Shown piece after piece: positions 34,792-44,179 of a stretch of DNA of 64,000 bases (positions are counted from its first letter, which is position 1; every line of letters starts with the position of its first letter). The position numbers and the translations under genes were made by a program. A model generated the notes under the pieces. It was not told where the DNA came from and ran no database searches. It worked only from the letters and a program-made list of their open reading frames with translations. Source of the stretch: G963662265 sp963668545 (GTDB lineage: Bacteria; Spirochaetota; Spirochaetia; CADAEX01); assembly GCA_963668545.1 (NCBI GenBank), contig OY764868.1, forward strand, positions 3,224,001 through 3,288,000. Reading direction: 5' to 3'.

Positions 34792-36322
34792 AAATGAACT
34801 GGGCAGGATGATCCCCAAGAAAATAGATCACATAGGAAAGCTTCTCCCGTTTGAAGGGGCATATTCCCACACCCCTCTGGTAAAAAAGGAGAAAGGGAAC
34901 AGGGAACTTCCGAAACTGAATAAACTCATAAATTCAATAGAAGAGGTTATTGTAAAAACAGGACTTAAGGACGGAATGACAATATCATTTCACCACCATT
35001 TCAGAAACGGAGACAAGATTCTTCCCATGGTCATGAATGTGATATCTGAAATGGGGATAAAAGACCTTACAATAGCAGCAAGCTCACTAACATCTGCACA
35101 CTCAGGTCTTGTTGAACATATTAAAAAGGGAACTGTAAAGCGGCTGATAACTTCAGGTATAAGGGGAAGGCTTGCAGAGGAAATATCAAACGGCCTTATG
35201 GATATACCTGTCCTTATCCACTCACACGGAGGAAGGGCAAGGGGAATAGAAACAGGCCAGATTAAAATTGATGTGGCTTTTCTGGGTGTTCCTTCATGCG
35301 ATGTTTACGGAAATGCAAACGGGTATACAGGAAAATCAGCCTGCGGATCTCTCGGATATGCCAGGGTGGATGCGGCCTATGCCGAAAAGGTTGTTCTTAT
35401 TACTGATAATATTGTTGAATACCCGAACACTCCATTCAGCATACACCAGGACCAGGTTGATGCAATTGTTGTAGTGGATGAAGTTGGAGACCCCGAAGGG
35501 ATTTCAACCGATGCAGTCAGAATTACAAAGAACCCCAGAGACCTTCTCCTTGCAGAGCTTGTTTCTGAAGTTGTAATCAACTCGGGATATTTTGAACCCG
35601 GATTCTCCATCCAGACCGGGTCAGGGGGGGCTTCTGTAGCCACCACCCGTTTCCTTAGGCAGCACATGGAAAACAGGGATATAAAGGCAAGCTGGGCACT
35701 GGGAGGGATTTCAGGCCCGATGGTAAAACTGCATGAGGACGGCTTTATCAACAGGCTTCTTGATGTCCAGAGTTTTGATACTGAAGCTATAAGATCGATT
35801 GGAGCAAACAGATATCATTCTGAAATAGATGCATCATATTATGCCAACCCGCTGAACAAGGGATGCGCTGTTAATAAACTTAACGTTGTAATACTAAGCG
35901 CCCTTGAGATTGATACAAACTTCAATGTCAATGTAATAACAGGATCTGATGGTGTTATCAGAGGAGCTTCCGGAGGGCATTCCGATACTGCTATCGGGTC
36001 AGGTCTTTCCATAATAGTAGCACCCCTGATAAGGGGAAGGACCTCAACTGTAATTGATTCTGTACAGACTGTAATCACACCGGGATCCACAGTAGATGTA
36101 CTTGTTACAGACAGGGGAATAGCAGTAAACCCGAGGCGCGAGGAAATAAAGGCAAGATTCATGAAAGCGGGACTTCCTGTCTATTCAATTACAGATCTCA
36201 AGGAAAAGGCTGAAAAAATTGTAGGTAAACCGGATCCCATAAAATTCAGGAAAAAAATTGTGGGGCTGGTTGAATACAGGGACGGAACAATAATTGATGT
36301 AATAAGGCAGGTTGAAAACTGA
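34784..36322 (+). CDS. citF: Citrate lyase alpha subunit (citrate CoA-transferase)
   Basis: The 512-residue alpha subunit exchanges acetyl for citryl on the carrier protein. The start at 34784 (MTENELGRMIPKKI) is chosen because AAGGAAGGGG lies just upstream and the ATG overlaps the citE stop by 8 bp; the in-frame extension upstream has no family match. Signatures include DGMTISFHHHFRNGDKI, LIHSHGGRARGIETGQIKIDVAFLGVPSCDVYGNANG and TGSGGASVATTRFL. The length fits CitF (about 510). Confidence 0.95.
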   Translation: MTENELGRMIPKKIDHIGKLLPFEGAYSHTPLVKKEKGNRELPKLNKLINSIEEVIVKTGLKDGMTISFHHHFRNGDKILPMVMNVISEMGIKDLTIAASSLTSAHSGLVEHIKKGTVKRLITSGIRGRLAEEISNGLMDIPVLIHSHGGRARGIETGQIKIDVAFLGVPSCDVYGNANGYTGKSACGSLGYARVDAAYAEKVVLITDNIVEYPNTPFSIHQDQVDAIVVVDEVGDPEGISTDAVRITKNPRDLLLAELVSEVVINSGYFEPGFSIQTGSGGASVATTRFLRQHMENRDIKASWALGGISGPMVKLHEDGFINRLLDVQSFDTEAIRSIGANRYHSEIDASYYANPLNKGCAVNKLNVVILSALEIDTNFNVNVITGSDGVIRGASGGHSDTAIGSGLSIIVAPLIRGRTSTVIDSVQTVITPGSTVDVLVTDRGIAVNPRREEIKARFMKAGLPVYSITDLKEKAEKIVGKPDPIKFRKKIVGLVEYRDGTIIDVIRQVEN

Positions 36323-36339
36323 TCTGTTTTTAATAAAGG

Positions 36340-36369
36340 TTTCCTGCACTGCGCCAACAGTGCAGGAAA
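36340..36369 (+). other. 12-bp hairpin between citF and tctC
   Basis: TTTCCTGCACTG (36340-36351) pairs perfectly with CAGTGCAGGAAA (36358-36369). No T-tract follows, so it looks more like an mRNA processing or stability element than a terminator. Confidence 0.6.
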
Positions 36370-36456
36370 CAGAGAAACAGCCATTACAAATGGACTGTTT
36401 TCCCAAAGTATCTATTTCTGATTATTCAGAAAAAAAATAAAGGAGTAAAGATCAAA

Positions 36457-37461
36457 ATGAGAAAAATCACTGCAATCATTACAATCATGCTGATTATTTC
36501 AGCATCTGCAGTTTTCGCCGGCGGATCCGGTGAAAAAGGTGAAGGCAAAGTTGTTTATCCCAAAGGCAACTTTGATTTTGTAGCGCCCAGTGGAGCAGGC
36601 GGCGGATGGGACCTTACAATCAGGACAACTGCAAAAGTCCTTAAAGACACAAAACTTGTAAAGGTACCAATGCCTGTAAGAAACAACCCGGGAGCAGGCG
36701 GATCTGTTCACCTTGCAAGTCTCCAGGAAATGAAAGGGACAGACAAGACAATCACAGTTTATTCACCACCTCTTATCCTTACAAACCTCTCAGGGACAAC
36801 AAAATTAAGCTACAAGGATGTAACACCCCTTGCAAGGCTTATTGCAGACTATGCCGTATATGTTGTAAAGGCTGACTCACCATACAAAACAATGTCTGAT
36901 GTTATGGATGCTCTCAAAAAAGATATAAAGAGCGTTAAAATCGGTGGTGCTTCCTCTGCAGGATCAATGGACCATATTCAGTTCCTTATCATGGCAAAAG
37001 CTTCAGGAATCAAAAATCTCAAAGAGGTTGATTATGTAAGTTTTGATGATTCAGGTGCTGCACAGGTTCTCGGAGGACATATCGACCTCTTTTCAACAGG
37101 GCTTTCAGAGGTCCTCGGACTTATCGAATCAGGAGACCTCAGGGCACTTGCACAGTCAGCTGACCACAGAGTTGGAGAAGGCATTGTAGGAGAAATCCAG
37201 ACATGCAAGGAACAGGGAATCAATGCGACATTCGTAAACTGGAGAGGTATTTTCGGACCACCTGAAATGCCTGAGTATGCTGTTTCATACTGGAGAGATG
37301 TCTTTGCAAAAATGGTTAAAACAGATGAATGGGCAGCAGCAAGAAAGACAAACGGATGGGACGATGCCTATCTTGACGGACCCGACTTCGGAAAATTCCT
37401 CGAAGAAGTTAACGAAGATTACAAGGGTATTCTTTCCGATATAGGAATGCTTAAACAATAA
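36457..37461 (+). CDS. tctC: Tripartite tricarboxylate transporter substrate-binding protein
   Basis: A 334-residue secreted protein. The signal peptide IIIMLIISASAVFAGGSGEKG-like N-terminus is followed by the Bug/TctC fold: FVAPSGAGGGWDLTIRTTAKVL, VRNNPGAGGSVHLASLQ, and GHIDLFSTGLSEVLGLIESGDLRALAQSA. In TctCBA systems it captures citrate in the periplasm for the TctAB permease. Position between citF and tctB supports citrate as the ligand. AAGGAG lies upstream of the ATG. Confidence 0.92.
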   Translation: MRKITAIITIMLIISASAVFAGGSGEKGEGKVVYPKGNFDFVAPSGAGGGWDLTIRTTAKVLKDTKLVKVPMPVRNNPGAGGSVHLASLQEMKGTDKTITVYSPPLILTNLSGTTKLSYKDVTPLARLIADYAVYVVKADSPYKTMSDVMDALKKDIKSVKIGGASSAGSMDHIQFLIMAKASGIKNLKEVDYVSFDDSGAAQVLGGHIDLFSTGLSEVLGLIESGDLRALAQSADHRVGEGIVGEIQTCKEQGINATFVNWRGIFGPPEMPEYAVSYWRDVFAKMVKTDEWAAARKTNGWDDAYLDGPDFGKFLEEVNEDYKGILSDIGMLKQ

Positions 37462-37473
37462 ATAAATAAAGAT

Positions 37474-37505
37474 TGCCCCGGGTGTTGTTTCCGGGGCAGT
37501 TTTAT
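37474..37505 (+). terminator. Hairpin between tctC and tctB
   Basis: TGCCCCGG (37474-37481) pairs with CCGGGGCA (37491-37498), then GTTTTAT. It is a leaky terminator or stabiliser that could let the binding protein be made in excess of the permease. Confidence 0.7.
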
Positions 37506-37507
37506 AA

Positions 37508-37996
37508 ATGGAGAATAACGTGAGTATATCACTTCTTACAGGGTTAGTAACTTTTATTTTAGGAATGAGCTACACACTGGCAGCAGTACACCTGCCTGCC
37601 GCATCAGTCGGAAGAGCAAATGAACCGAAGATTTTTCCCCTTGCTCTCGGAGCACTGATGATTATCCTGAGCATTTCCCTTATAGGACAGGAACTTGTTA
37701 AAAAGGGGCAAAAAGAAAAATCAACCGGTGACAATGCTGTTTTTAAATTCGACACTAATTTAAAGAATATTTCTTTAACTGTCTTAAACGCGCTTGTTTA
37801 TTCTTTTCTCTTTGCAAAAGCTGGCTATGTAATTTCAACATTCCTTTTTACAGGACTCGAACTTGTGCTTTTCAGCGGAATCAAAAAATGGAAATCCTGC
37901 GCTGTAATTGCTCTCTCATTCAGTCTTGTAATATATATTCTATTCAACAAACTGCTGGGAGTATATCTGCCGGCAACTCCGTTCATCTGGATTTAG
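37508..37996 (+). CDS. tctB: Tripartite tricarboxylate transporter small membrane subunit
   Basis: The 162-residue protein has four hydrophobic segments, as expected for TctB (LLTGLVTFILGMSYTLAAV, FPLALGALMIILSISLIG, ISLTVLNALVYSFLFAKAGYV, AVIALSFSLVIYILFNKLLG). A GTG at 37520 with GGAG 7 bp upstream may be the real start (158 residues), because the ATG at 37508 has no ribosome site and follows the hairpin. It pairs with TctA to form the sodium-driven permease. Confidence 0.88.
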   Translation: MENNVSISLLTGLVTFILGMSYTLAAVHLPAASVGRANEPKIFPLALGALMIILSISLIGQELVKKGQKEKSTGDNAVFKFDTNLKNISLTVLNALVYSFLFAKAGYVISTFLFTGLELVLFSGIKKWKSCAVIALSFSLVIYILFNKLLGVYLPATPFIWI

Positions 37997-38005
37997 GAGG
38001 TAATT

Positions 38006-39511
38006 GTGGAAAGTTTGTCACTTCTTTTACACGGTTTTACTGTAGCGCTTGAGCCGATGAACATCATGTGGGTTACGATCGGCGGTGTGCTGGGAACAGT
38101 AATAGGGATGCTTCCCGGACTCGGACCTGCAACAGGAGTTGCAGTATTATTACCACTGACATTTACAATGGGGCCGGTTGCCGCTCTCATCACAATGGGA
38201 GGGGTCTACTACGGGGCAATGTTCGGAGGATCCCGTGCATCCATTCTTATAAACACTCCCGGCGACGGGGCAGCTGTTGCAGCAACATTTGACGGATACC
38301 CCATGACACTGAAGGGTAAAGCGGAAGCTGCCCTTGCAATATCTGCAATAGCCTCTTTTATAGGCGGTGTACTGGCAACTGTAATAATGGTTTTTATTTC
38401 TGTTCCGGTTGCAAGATTTGCAATCAAGTTCGGCCCGGCAGAATACTTCCAGCTCTTTGTTTTCGCACTTGCAGCAACAGCTTCAATGACAGAGGGCAAC
38501 AGGATAAAGGGTTTTATATCAATGACCCTGGGCCTGATGATAGCTACAATAGGGATAGACGGCCAGTCCGGGGTAAAAAGATTCACACTCGGAATACTTG
38601 AGCTTGAATCAGGGATTGATTTCCTTATAGTAATTATTGCTGTCTATGCTCTTGGAGAGGTTTTCAAGAGTTTTAAAAACATTGCAGAGGGCAAAAAAAA
38701 GGTGCAGAAGGATTTCGGAAGGATCTGGATTTCCATGAAGGAATGGAAAAGATCTGTATGGCCTATCCTGAGGAGCTCTCCCCTGGGATTCTTTATAGGG
38801 GCCCTCCCCGGAGCAGGTGGTACCATGGCAGCCCTCATGGCATACAATAATGAAAAACAGATGTCAAAGCACCCTGAAGAGTTCGGTGAAGGGGCCATAG
38901 AAGGGGTTGCAGCGCCTGAAGCGGCAAACAATGCCGCATCTGTAGGTGCAATGATACCTATGCTTACACTCGGAATTCCCGGATCAGGTACTACAGCAGT
39001 AATGATGGGGGCACTCCTCATGCTGGGTCTCCAGCCCGGGCCTCTCCTTTTCCAGCAGCAGTCAACAATAATATGGGGACTTATCGCCAGTATGTTTATA
39101 GGTAACATTATACTTGCTGTTGTAAATATCCCCCTTGCAGGTGCCCTTGTAAGGGTCCTGTCTGTACCTCCGAGGATACTCTACCCGATAGTTCTGGGGC
39201 TCTCATTTGTAGGTGCTTTCGCAATCAGCTACAGCGTTATGGATTTCTACCTCCTTATTCTTTTCGGAGTTATGGGATTTGTAATGGGCAAGGTTAATAT
39301 TCCGGCTACACCAATGATTCTTGCAGTTATTGTCGGAAACAATATGGAACAGTCTTTCAGGCGCGCCTACAAGATTGCTGACGGGGACCTGGGAATATTT
39401 TTCAGATCTCCCATATCACTGGTTCTTTTCATCCTTACAATAGTCTCAATACTGTATCCGTTTATTAAAGCGGCTGTTGTTAAAGGCAAAGCAAAAAAAA
39501 CAGCTTCCTGA
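38006..39511 (+). CDS. tctA: Tripartite tricarboxylate transporter large membrane subunit
   Basis: The 501-residue permease subunit has about 12 membrane segments and the TctA signatures GTVIGMLPGLGPATGVAVLLP and GVYYGAMFGGSRASILINTPGD in the first half, with FFIGALPGAGGTMAALMAY and LTLGIPGSGTTAVMMGALL in the second. The start is GTG with AGGAGG 5 bp upstream. It imports citrate with sodium ions. This gives the cell a high-affinity, binding-protein-dependent citrate uptake instead of the CitS carrier of Klebsiella. Confidence 0.94.
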   Translation: MESLSLLLHGFTVALEPMNIMWVTIGGVLGTVIGMLPGLGPATGVAVLLPLTFTMGPVAALITMGGVYYGAMFGGSRASILINTPGDGAAVAATFDGYPMTLKGKAEAALAISAIASFIGGVLATVIMVFISVPVARFAIKFGPAEYFQLFVFALAATASMTEGNRIKGFISMTLGLMIATIGIDGQSGVKRFTLGILELESGIDFLIVIIAVYALGEVFKSFKNIAEGKKKVQKDFGRIWISMKEWKRSVWPILRSSPLGFFIGALPGAGGTMAALMAYNNEKQMSKHPEEFGEGAIEGVAAPEAANNAASVGAMIPMLTLGIPGSGTTAVMMGALLMLGLQPGPLLFQQQSTIIWGLIASMFIGNIILAVVNIPLAGALVRVLSVPPRILYPIVLGLSFVGAFAISYSVMDFYLLILFGVMGFVMGKVNIPATPMILAVIVGNNMEQSFRRAYKIADGDLGIFFRSPISLVLFILTIVSILYPFIKAAVVKGKAKKTAS

Positions 39512-39549
39512 TTAAATAATGTGCATCAGACTTGTCAGGATTAACAATT

Positions 39550-39577
39550 AAGGGGATTTAACAATCCCCTTTTTATT
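39550..39577 (+). terminator. Terminator after tctA
   Basis: AAGGGGATT (39550-39558), loop TAAC, AATCCCCTT (39563-39571), then TTTATTT. It is a strong intrinsic terminator that separates the lyase-transport operon from citXG. Confidence 0.88.
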
Positions 39578-39654
39578 TGCATCAAAAGAATTTCATCTGG
39601 TATTATAATTTACAATGCAGCTTTATTATTACTGAATAGAAAAAGGGAGCAGGA

Positions 39655-41052
39655 ATGGAGCTTAAGGAAATAACAACTACTCAGATATGCAGAGCAAGGG
39701 ACCTCAGAATAGAAAAAACATCTGACTATTTAAAATGCGGTGCAGACGGAATAATCCTCTTTACCCTTAATATACCAGGGAGTATAAAGGATTCCCCCCT
39801 CTACAGAAAGGTTTTCAGGGCCGGAATCAGGGCAGTTACAGCTTCTTTCAGAAAGAATAAAATCGAATATTCAATCAGTGAGATTTCATTTCCAGAACAG
39901 GGTACTGGTCCCGAGGCATATATTACTTTCAGAAACCCCGATCTCATCTCTGTGAAAATGATCACATCCGGAATAGAAGAAAACCACCCTCTCGGCAGAA
40001 TATATGATATTGATATATTTGACAAAAACCTTGATCAGATTAAATCAGGGAGGGAAATGAGAAAATGCTTTATATGTGAAAGGCCGGCATTTGAATGCGC
40101 AAGAAGCAGGAAACATCCCCTTTCCGAAGTTATAGAAAAAATAGATAAAGATGCAAAAGAATACTTCCATTCGCTGTTCTGGAGAATTGCATCAACTGCG
40201 GCAAGGGCAATGATTACAGAGGTCCTGGCAACCCCCAAGCCGGGACTGGTTGACAGGGCCAATTCAGGTGCCCACTCGGATATGGATATTTTCACATTTG
40301 CAGACAGTACAACAGCACTTGTAAGGACATTCCATGACATGGCATTATGCGGATCCGGATACAGGGATCAACAGGAGGAGGAAGATCTTACAGGACTGCT
40401 TAACCCTTTGAGAAAAATCGGGCTTGAAGGGGAAAGGGAGATGTTCAGTATAACAGGGGGGGTAAACACTCAGAAAGGGCTGATCTTTTCCATCGGGATA
40501 CTTTCTGGTGCTGCAGGATACCTGGCTTCAGAAAGCATGGAGAGAATAACAGCCGAAATTTTATGTGAAACAGGAAGCAGAATAGTAAGGGGAATAACAG
40601 AAAGGGATTTCAAAAAGACTGAAAACAGTTCATCTTCAATTACAAAAGGGGAAGAACTTTACAGAAAGCACGGGATAAAAGGGGCAAGGGGAGAAGCAGA
40701 AGGGGGCTTTAAAACATCTCTCAGGGCATTATCAATTCTCAAGGAACATATCAGCATGGGAAGAGACTTCAACCAGTCGCTTGCAGATACACTTGCCCGC
40801 ATAATATCAGAAACAGTTGATACAAATATTCCCGGAAGAATTTCAATTGAGGCTCTTTCATATGCCGGGGAGAAGATGAGAAGCTTTTTGGATGATGGAG
40901 GGGTTTTCTCAGACAGCGGAATGGAAAAACTGAATGCACTTGATTCAGACTTTACGGAAAAAAACATCAGCCCCGGCGGAAGCGCAGATATTCTTGCAAC
41001 AGCTCTCTTCCTTTACTTCCTGGAACAGAGACTTGAGAATTATGACAATTGA
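39655..41052 (+). CDS. citXG: CitX-CitG fusion: citrate lyase prosthetic group synthesis and transfer
   Basis: A 465-residue fusion. Residues 1-165 match CitX (holo-ACP synthase: REMRKCFICERPAFECARSRKH, GRIYDIDIFD). Residues about 170-465 match CitG (triphosphoribosyl-dephospho-CoA synthase: EVLATPKPGLVDRANSGAHSDMDIFTF, GVNTQKGLIFSIGIL, KHGIKGARGEAEGGF). Together they make the CoA-like cofactor and attach it to CitD. Fused CitXG is known in other genera, such as Haemophilus. GGGAGCAGGA precedes the ATG. A 140-bp gap with a terminator before it implies its own promoter. Confidence 0.94.
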   Translation: MELKEITTTQICRARDLRIEKTSDYLKCGADGIILFTLNIPGSIKDSPLYRKVFRAGIRAVTASFRKNKIEYSISEISFPEQGTGPEAYITFRNPDLISVKMITSGIEENHPLGRIYDIDIFDKNLDQIKSGREMRKCFICERPAFECARSRKHPLSEVIEKIDKDAKEYFHSLFWRIASTAARAMITEVLATPKPGLVDRANSGAHSDMDIFTFADSTTALVRTFHDMALCGSGYRDQQEEEDLTGLLNPLRKIGLEGEREMFSITGGVNTQKGLIFSIGILSGAAGYLASESMERITAEILCETGSRIVRGITERDFKKTENSSSSITKGEELYRKHGIKGARGEAEGGFKTSLRALSILKEHISMGRDFNQSLADTLARIISETVDTNIPGRISIEALSYAGEKMRSFLDDGGVFSDSGMEKLNALDSDFTEKNISPGGSADILATALFLYFLEQRLENYDN

Positions 41053-41797
41053 GGAACTTAACCAGTCTGTAAAAAACTGCTCACAATGCAGCCTGTCAGA
41101 AACAAGGACAAACGCTGTCTGCGGCGAAGGGAATCTGTATGCAAGAATCATGCTCATAGCCCAGGCGCCGGGAATAACCGAGGACAGGGAAGATAAAATG
41201 TTTACCGGACCCTCAGGTGTGGTTCTGGATGAACTTCTCGGGAATGCCGGAGTAGGCAGGGAAGAGATATACATGACAAATCTTGTTAAATGCATGCTCC
41301 CGAAAAACAGAAGGCCTAAACAGAAAGAGACAGAAACATGCACAACATTCCTGAAAGAGGAAATAAGAATAATAAATCCATATATACTGATTCCTCTCGG
41401 GTATTATGCGTCAAAATATATACTTAAAGAATACGCCCTTCTCGATCCTGAAAGACATGACTTAAATAAGATTTATGGTAAAATATTCTACAATGGAATA
41501 AAAAAAGTATTCCCCCTCCACCATCCTGCAGCTATTCTTCACAACAGCCTCTACAGGGAGGGGATAAGCAGGAGATACCTTAAAATGAAAGTTCTGAACA
41601 GAGACTGCAAATGGTATCAGGTCTGTCCCATGAAAAGATTCACAGATGAGGGAAAACTCAGCAGGAAATGGGTTGAGCTGTACTGCAGGGGTGACTGGGA
41701 AAGCTGTATACGCTATCAGCTGGAGGAAAGGGGGGAATACCACCCTGACTGCATGCTTCCAGACGGAAGTATTGATAAAAAACTGCTTCGCTGCTAG
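41042..41797 (+). CDS. Uracil-DNA glycosylase, family 4-like, with Cys-rich extension
   Basis: The 251-residue protein starts at 41042 (MTIEELNQSVKNCSQCSL), overlapping citXG by 11 bp. The N-terminal 190 residues are a family-4-type glycosylase: CSQCSLSETRTNAVCGEG, LIAQAPGITEDREDKMFTGPSG, TNLVKCML, FPLHHPAAI. The Cys residues suggest a 4Fe-4S cluster. The first catalytic motif reads AQAPG rather than the common GEAPG. A 60-residue C-terminal extension has its own Cys pattern (CKWYQVCPMKRF, ELYCRGDWESCIRYQ, HPDCMLPDGS), possibly a second metal site. It removes uracil from deaminated DNA and is unrelated in function to citrate genes. Confidence 0.85.
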   Translation: MTIEELNQSVKNCSQCSLSETRTNAVCGEGNLYARIMLIAQAPGITEDREDKMFTGPSGVVLDELLGNAGVGREEIYMTNLVKCMLPKNRRPKQKETETCTTFLKEEIRIINPYILIPLGYYASKYILKEYALLDPERHDLNKIYGKIFYNGIKKVFPLHHPAAILHNSLYREGISRRYLKMKVLNRDCKWYQVCPMKRFTDEGKLSRKWVELYCRGDWESCIRYQLEERGEYHPDCMLPDGSIDKKLLRC

Positions 41798-41813
41798 TCA
41801 ATGAAGAATCCAG

Positions 41814-42713
41814 CTACTGCTTGCTGTATCCCTTTGCCCATGCAAACATTATATTTATGAAGTTCTTCAGGTTGTCGGAAAAATATTTGTCAATATGATA
41901 AATCATATAGAATTTTCTGCTCAAATCTGAATCATCAATATGAAGGGCTGCAAGCTCACCTGTCTGGACCTCTTTTTCTACAACCTTTCTGGAAATAACA
42001 GCATAACCTGCGCCGTGCATGACCATGTTTTTCACAGCCTCTGTATCTGAAAGAATACATACAGTCTTGAATTTAATCTTGTTTCTTTTTGTAAACTGCT
42101 CAACAGTATCCATTGTTCCGCTCCCCTTTTCAAAAAGAATCATGGGAAGCCTGTCAAGCTCGGCAGGGTTTATCTTGCTGTGCCTGGCCAGTTCGGAATT
42201 GGGAGATGATATAAGGACAAAGTTTTCATTGAATATTTCGCGTGAAATTATTTTCGGATTTTTAACTTTATGGGAGACTATTCCGAAATCATTTTCCATC
42301 CTGACAGTTGTATTGATTACATTTTCGTTAGGCATCGCATAAACAGCCACCTTGATGTCAGGAAACTGGTTAAGAAAATCAGGCATGAAATCTGGAAGAT
42401 AGTATGAACTGAAACTGTTGATGGTATTTATTACAACATTCCCCTTCTTCTGCCGCTTATAGTCTCTTATGCTTTCCTCAATTCGGGCTTCAGATTCGAA
42501 AATATCAACAGCCATGTTATAAATCATGACCCCGGCATCAGTGAGAACAAATCTTTTACCTGTCTTGTTGATAAGTGTAAGACCGGTTTTTTCCTGAAGG
42601 TCCTGCACCTGACGTGTTACTGAGGGCTGTGTAATATCAAGGTGTCCTGCAGCTTTGGTAAAGCTGCTGAATTTCGCTGTGTAATAAAATGATTTCAGAT
42701 TATCTAGATTCAT
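41814..42713 (-). CDS. LysR family transcriptional regulator
   Basis: A 299-residue regulator. The N-terminal helix-turn-helix reads FYYTAKFSSFTKAAGHLDITQPSVTRQVQDLQEKTGL. The C-terminal effector domain (about 90-290) follows the CysB/CbbR fold. It sits convergent to the glycosylase gene and 314 bp downstream of oadB, on the same strand as the oad genes. It may regulate the citrate or oxaloacetate genes, but LysR genes usually lie divergent from their targets and this one does not. Confidence 0.9.
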   Translation of the reverse strand: MNLDNLKSFYYTAKFSSFTKAAGHLDITQPSVTRQVQDLQEKTGLTLINKTGKRFVLTDAGVMIYNMAVDIFESEARIEESIRDYKRQKKGNVVINTINSFSSYYLPDFMPDFLNQFPDIKVAVYAMPNENVINTTVRMENDFGIVSHKVKNPKIISREIFNENFVLISSPNSELARHSKINPAELDRLPMILFEKGSGTMDTVEQFTKRNKIKFKTVCILSDTEAVKNMVMHGAGYAVISRKVVEKEVQTGELAALHIDDSDLSRKFYMIYHIDKYFSDNLKNFINIMFAWAKGYSKQ

Positions 42714-43027
42714 ATATCGTTCTCACAATATTAATTTTCACACCCCCGAAATAATAATAAGGAGCTGTTTTCCCCACAGACGTGAATCTTAACCGGAATA
42801 TCCATCCGGAGTGCGGCAGTTGCAGTTTGAAAATTGTATTTCAAAAAATATATTTATGCAACCAGACCCGGATTCCCGTATCTGCTTCATCTATATTATA
42901 CAGTATTAAAAACAGTTTAGATATAACAAAAATCCGGGACTGCAGAATGGGAATATATATCCGCTATAATCTGAAGCGGAAGGAGGTTTCAGGCCGGCCC
43001 CAATCCGGCCCTTCACCTTTAACAACA
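42714..43027. other. Intergenic region between oadB and lysR
   Basis: No gene is supported. On the minus strand a hairpin GGCCGG (42992-42997 complement) with CCGGCC (43005-43010) lies 18 bp after oadB but lacks a T-run. CCGCT (42961) and AGCGG (42979) form a further small hairpin. The rest should hold the lysR promoter. Confidence 0.5.
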
Positions 43028-44176
43028 TCAGGCAAGAACAGGGACAATAGCGAGCAGGATACCTGCGGCTACAGCAGAGCCGATAACACCGCTCACATTA
43101 GGCCCCATTGCATGCATAAGGAGGAAGTTCTCAGGATTTGCCTCCTGACCAACTTTATTAACAATTCTGGCTGACATTGGAACAGCTGAAACTCCGGCAG
43201 CCCCGATAAGGGGATTAATAGGATCCTTCCTGAATTTGTTCATCAGTTTGGCAAGGAGAACACCGGAAGCAGTCCCGATTGCAAATGCAATCAGCCCCAG
43301 GAGGAGGATAGCAAGGGTTTCAGGATTAAGAAATTTGTCAGCCTGAAGTTTGGAACCAACAGCAAGTCCAAGCATTATTGTAATAATATTTATAAGCTCA
43401 TTTTTGGCTGTATTGGCAAGACGGTCTGTTACACCGCTTTCTTTCAGGATATTACCGAACATCAGACACCCGACCAGAGGTGTTGCTGTCGGGAGAAAGA
43501 GTATTGTTATAGATAAAACAACAAGAGGGAAAAGTATTTTCTCGCGCTGGGACACTTCCCTGAGCTGCACCATTTTAATCTTCCGCTCTTTCTCTGTTGT
43601 AAGAAGTTTCATTATAGGGGGCTGGATAATAGGGACAAGAGCCATATATGAGTATGCAGCTACTGCAATTGCCCCCAGATAACGCTCCGAAAACCGGCTG
43701 GCAAGAAAGATTGCGGTAGGCCCGTCCGCACCCCCTATTATACCGATCGATGCAGCATCAAAAAGGTTGAAGTCAATAAACGGAAGCTTTGAAAGCATTA
43801 TTGCCCCGAATATTGTAAAGAAAATACCGAACTGTGCTGCCGCCCCGAGAATAAACATAGTAGGATTTGCTATAAGGGGACCGAAATCTGTCATTGCCCC
43901 GACACCCATGAATATGAAAAGGGGGAACATACCTGATTCAATACCGAAATGATATATCTGACCGATAAATCCGTCAGGACCGGCTATCCCTGCAATAGGG
44001 ATATTGGCCAGAAGCCCTCCGAAACCTATTGGGAGAAGAAGGAGAGGTTCAAAATTCTTTACAATAGCCAGAAAAACGAGAAGAAGGCTGATTGCTATCA
44101 TAATTATTGTCTTTATGTCAAAATTATAGATACCGCTTGACGCCCAGAAATTTTTTATCGCTTCAATAAATTCCAT
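43028..44176 (-). CDS. oadB: Oxaloacetate decarboxylase beta subunit (sodium pump)
   Basis: A 382-residue membrane protein of the sodium-translocating decarboxylase beta family. Signatures are LLLPIGFGGLLANIPIAG, the conserved GIIGGADGPTAIFLASRF that holds the sodium-site Asp, and NFLLMHAMGPNVSGVIGSAVAAG at the C-terminus. It decarboxylates carboxybiotin on OadA and exports two sodium ions. It starts 4 bp after oadA. The family also serves methylmalonyl-CoA and glutaconyl-CoA decarboxylases; the OadA neighbour settles oxaloacetate. Confidence 0.94.
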   Translation of the reverse strand: MEFIEAIKNFWASSGIYNFDIKTIIMIAISLLLVFLAIVKNFEPLLLLPIGFGGLLANIPIAGIAGPDGFIGQIYHFGIESGMFPLFIFMGVGAMTDFGPLIANPTMFILGAAAQFGIFFTIFGAIMLSKLPFIDFNLFDAASIGIIGGADGPTAIFLASRFSERYLGAIAVAAYSYMALVPIIQPPIMKLLTTEKERKIKMVQLREVSQREKILFPLVVLSITILFLPTATPLVGCLMFGNILKESGVTDRLANTAKNELINIITIMLGLAVGSKLQADKFLNPETLAILLLGLIAFAIGTASGVLLAKLMNKFRKDPINPLIGAAGVSAVPMSARIVNKVGQEANPENFLLMHAMGPNVSGVIGSAVAAGILLAIVPVLA

Positions 44177-44179
44177 AAG

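Noticed and set aside
42782..43174. A 130-residue plus-strand frame between lysR and oadB
   Set aside because: Its second half overlaps the well-supported oadB gene on the other strand and the protein matches nothing.
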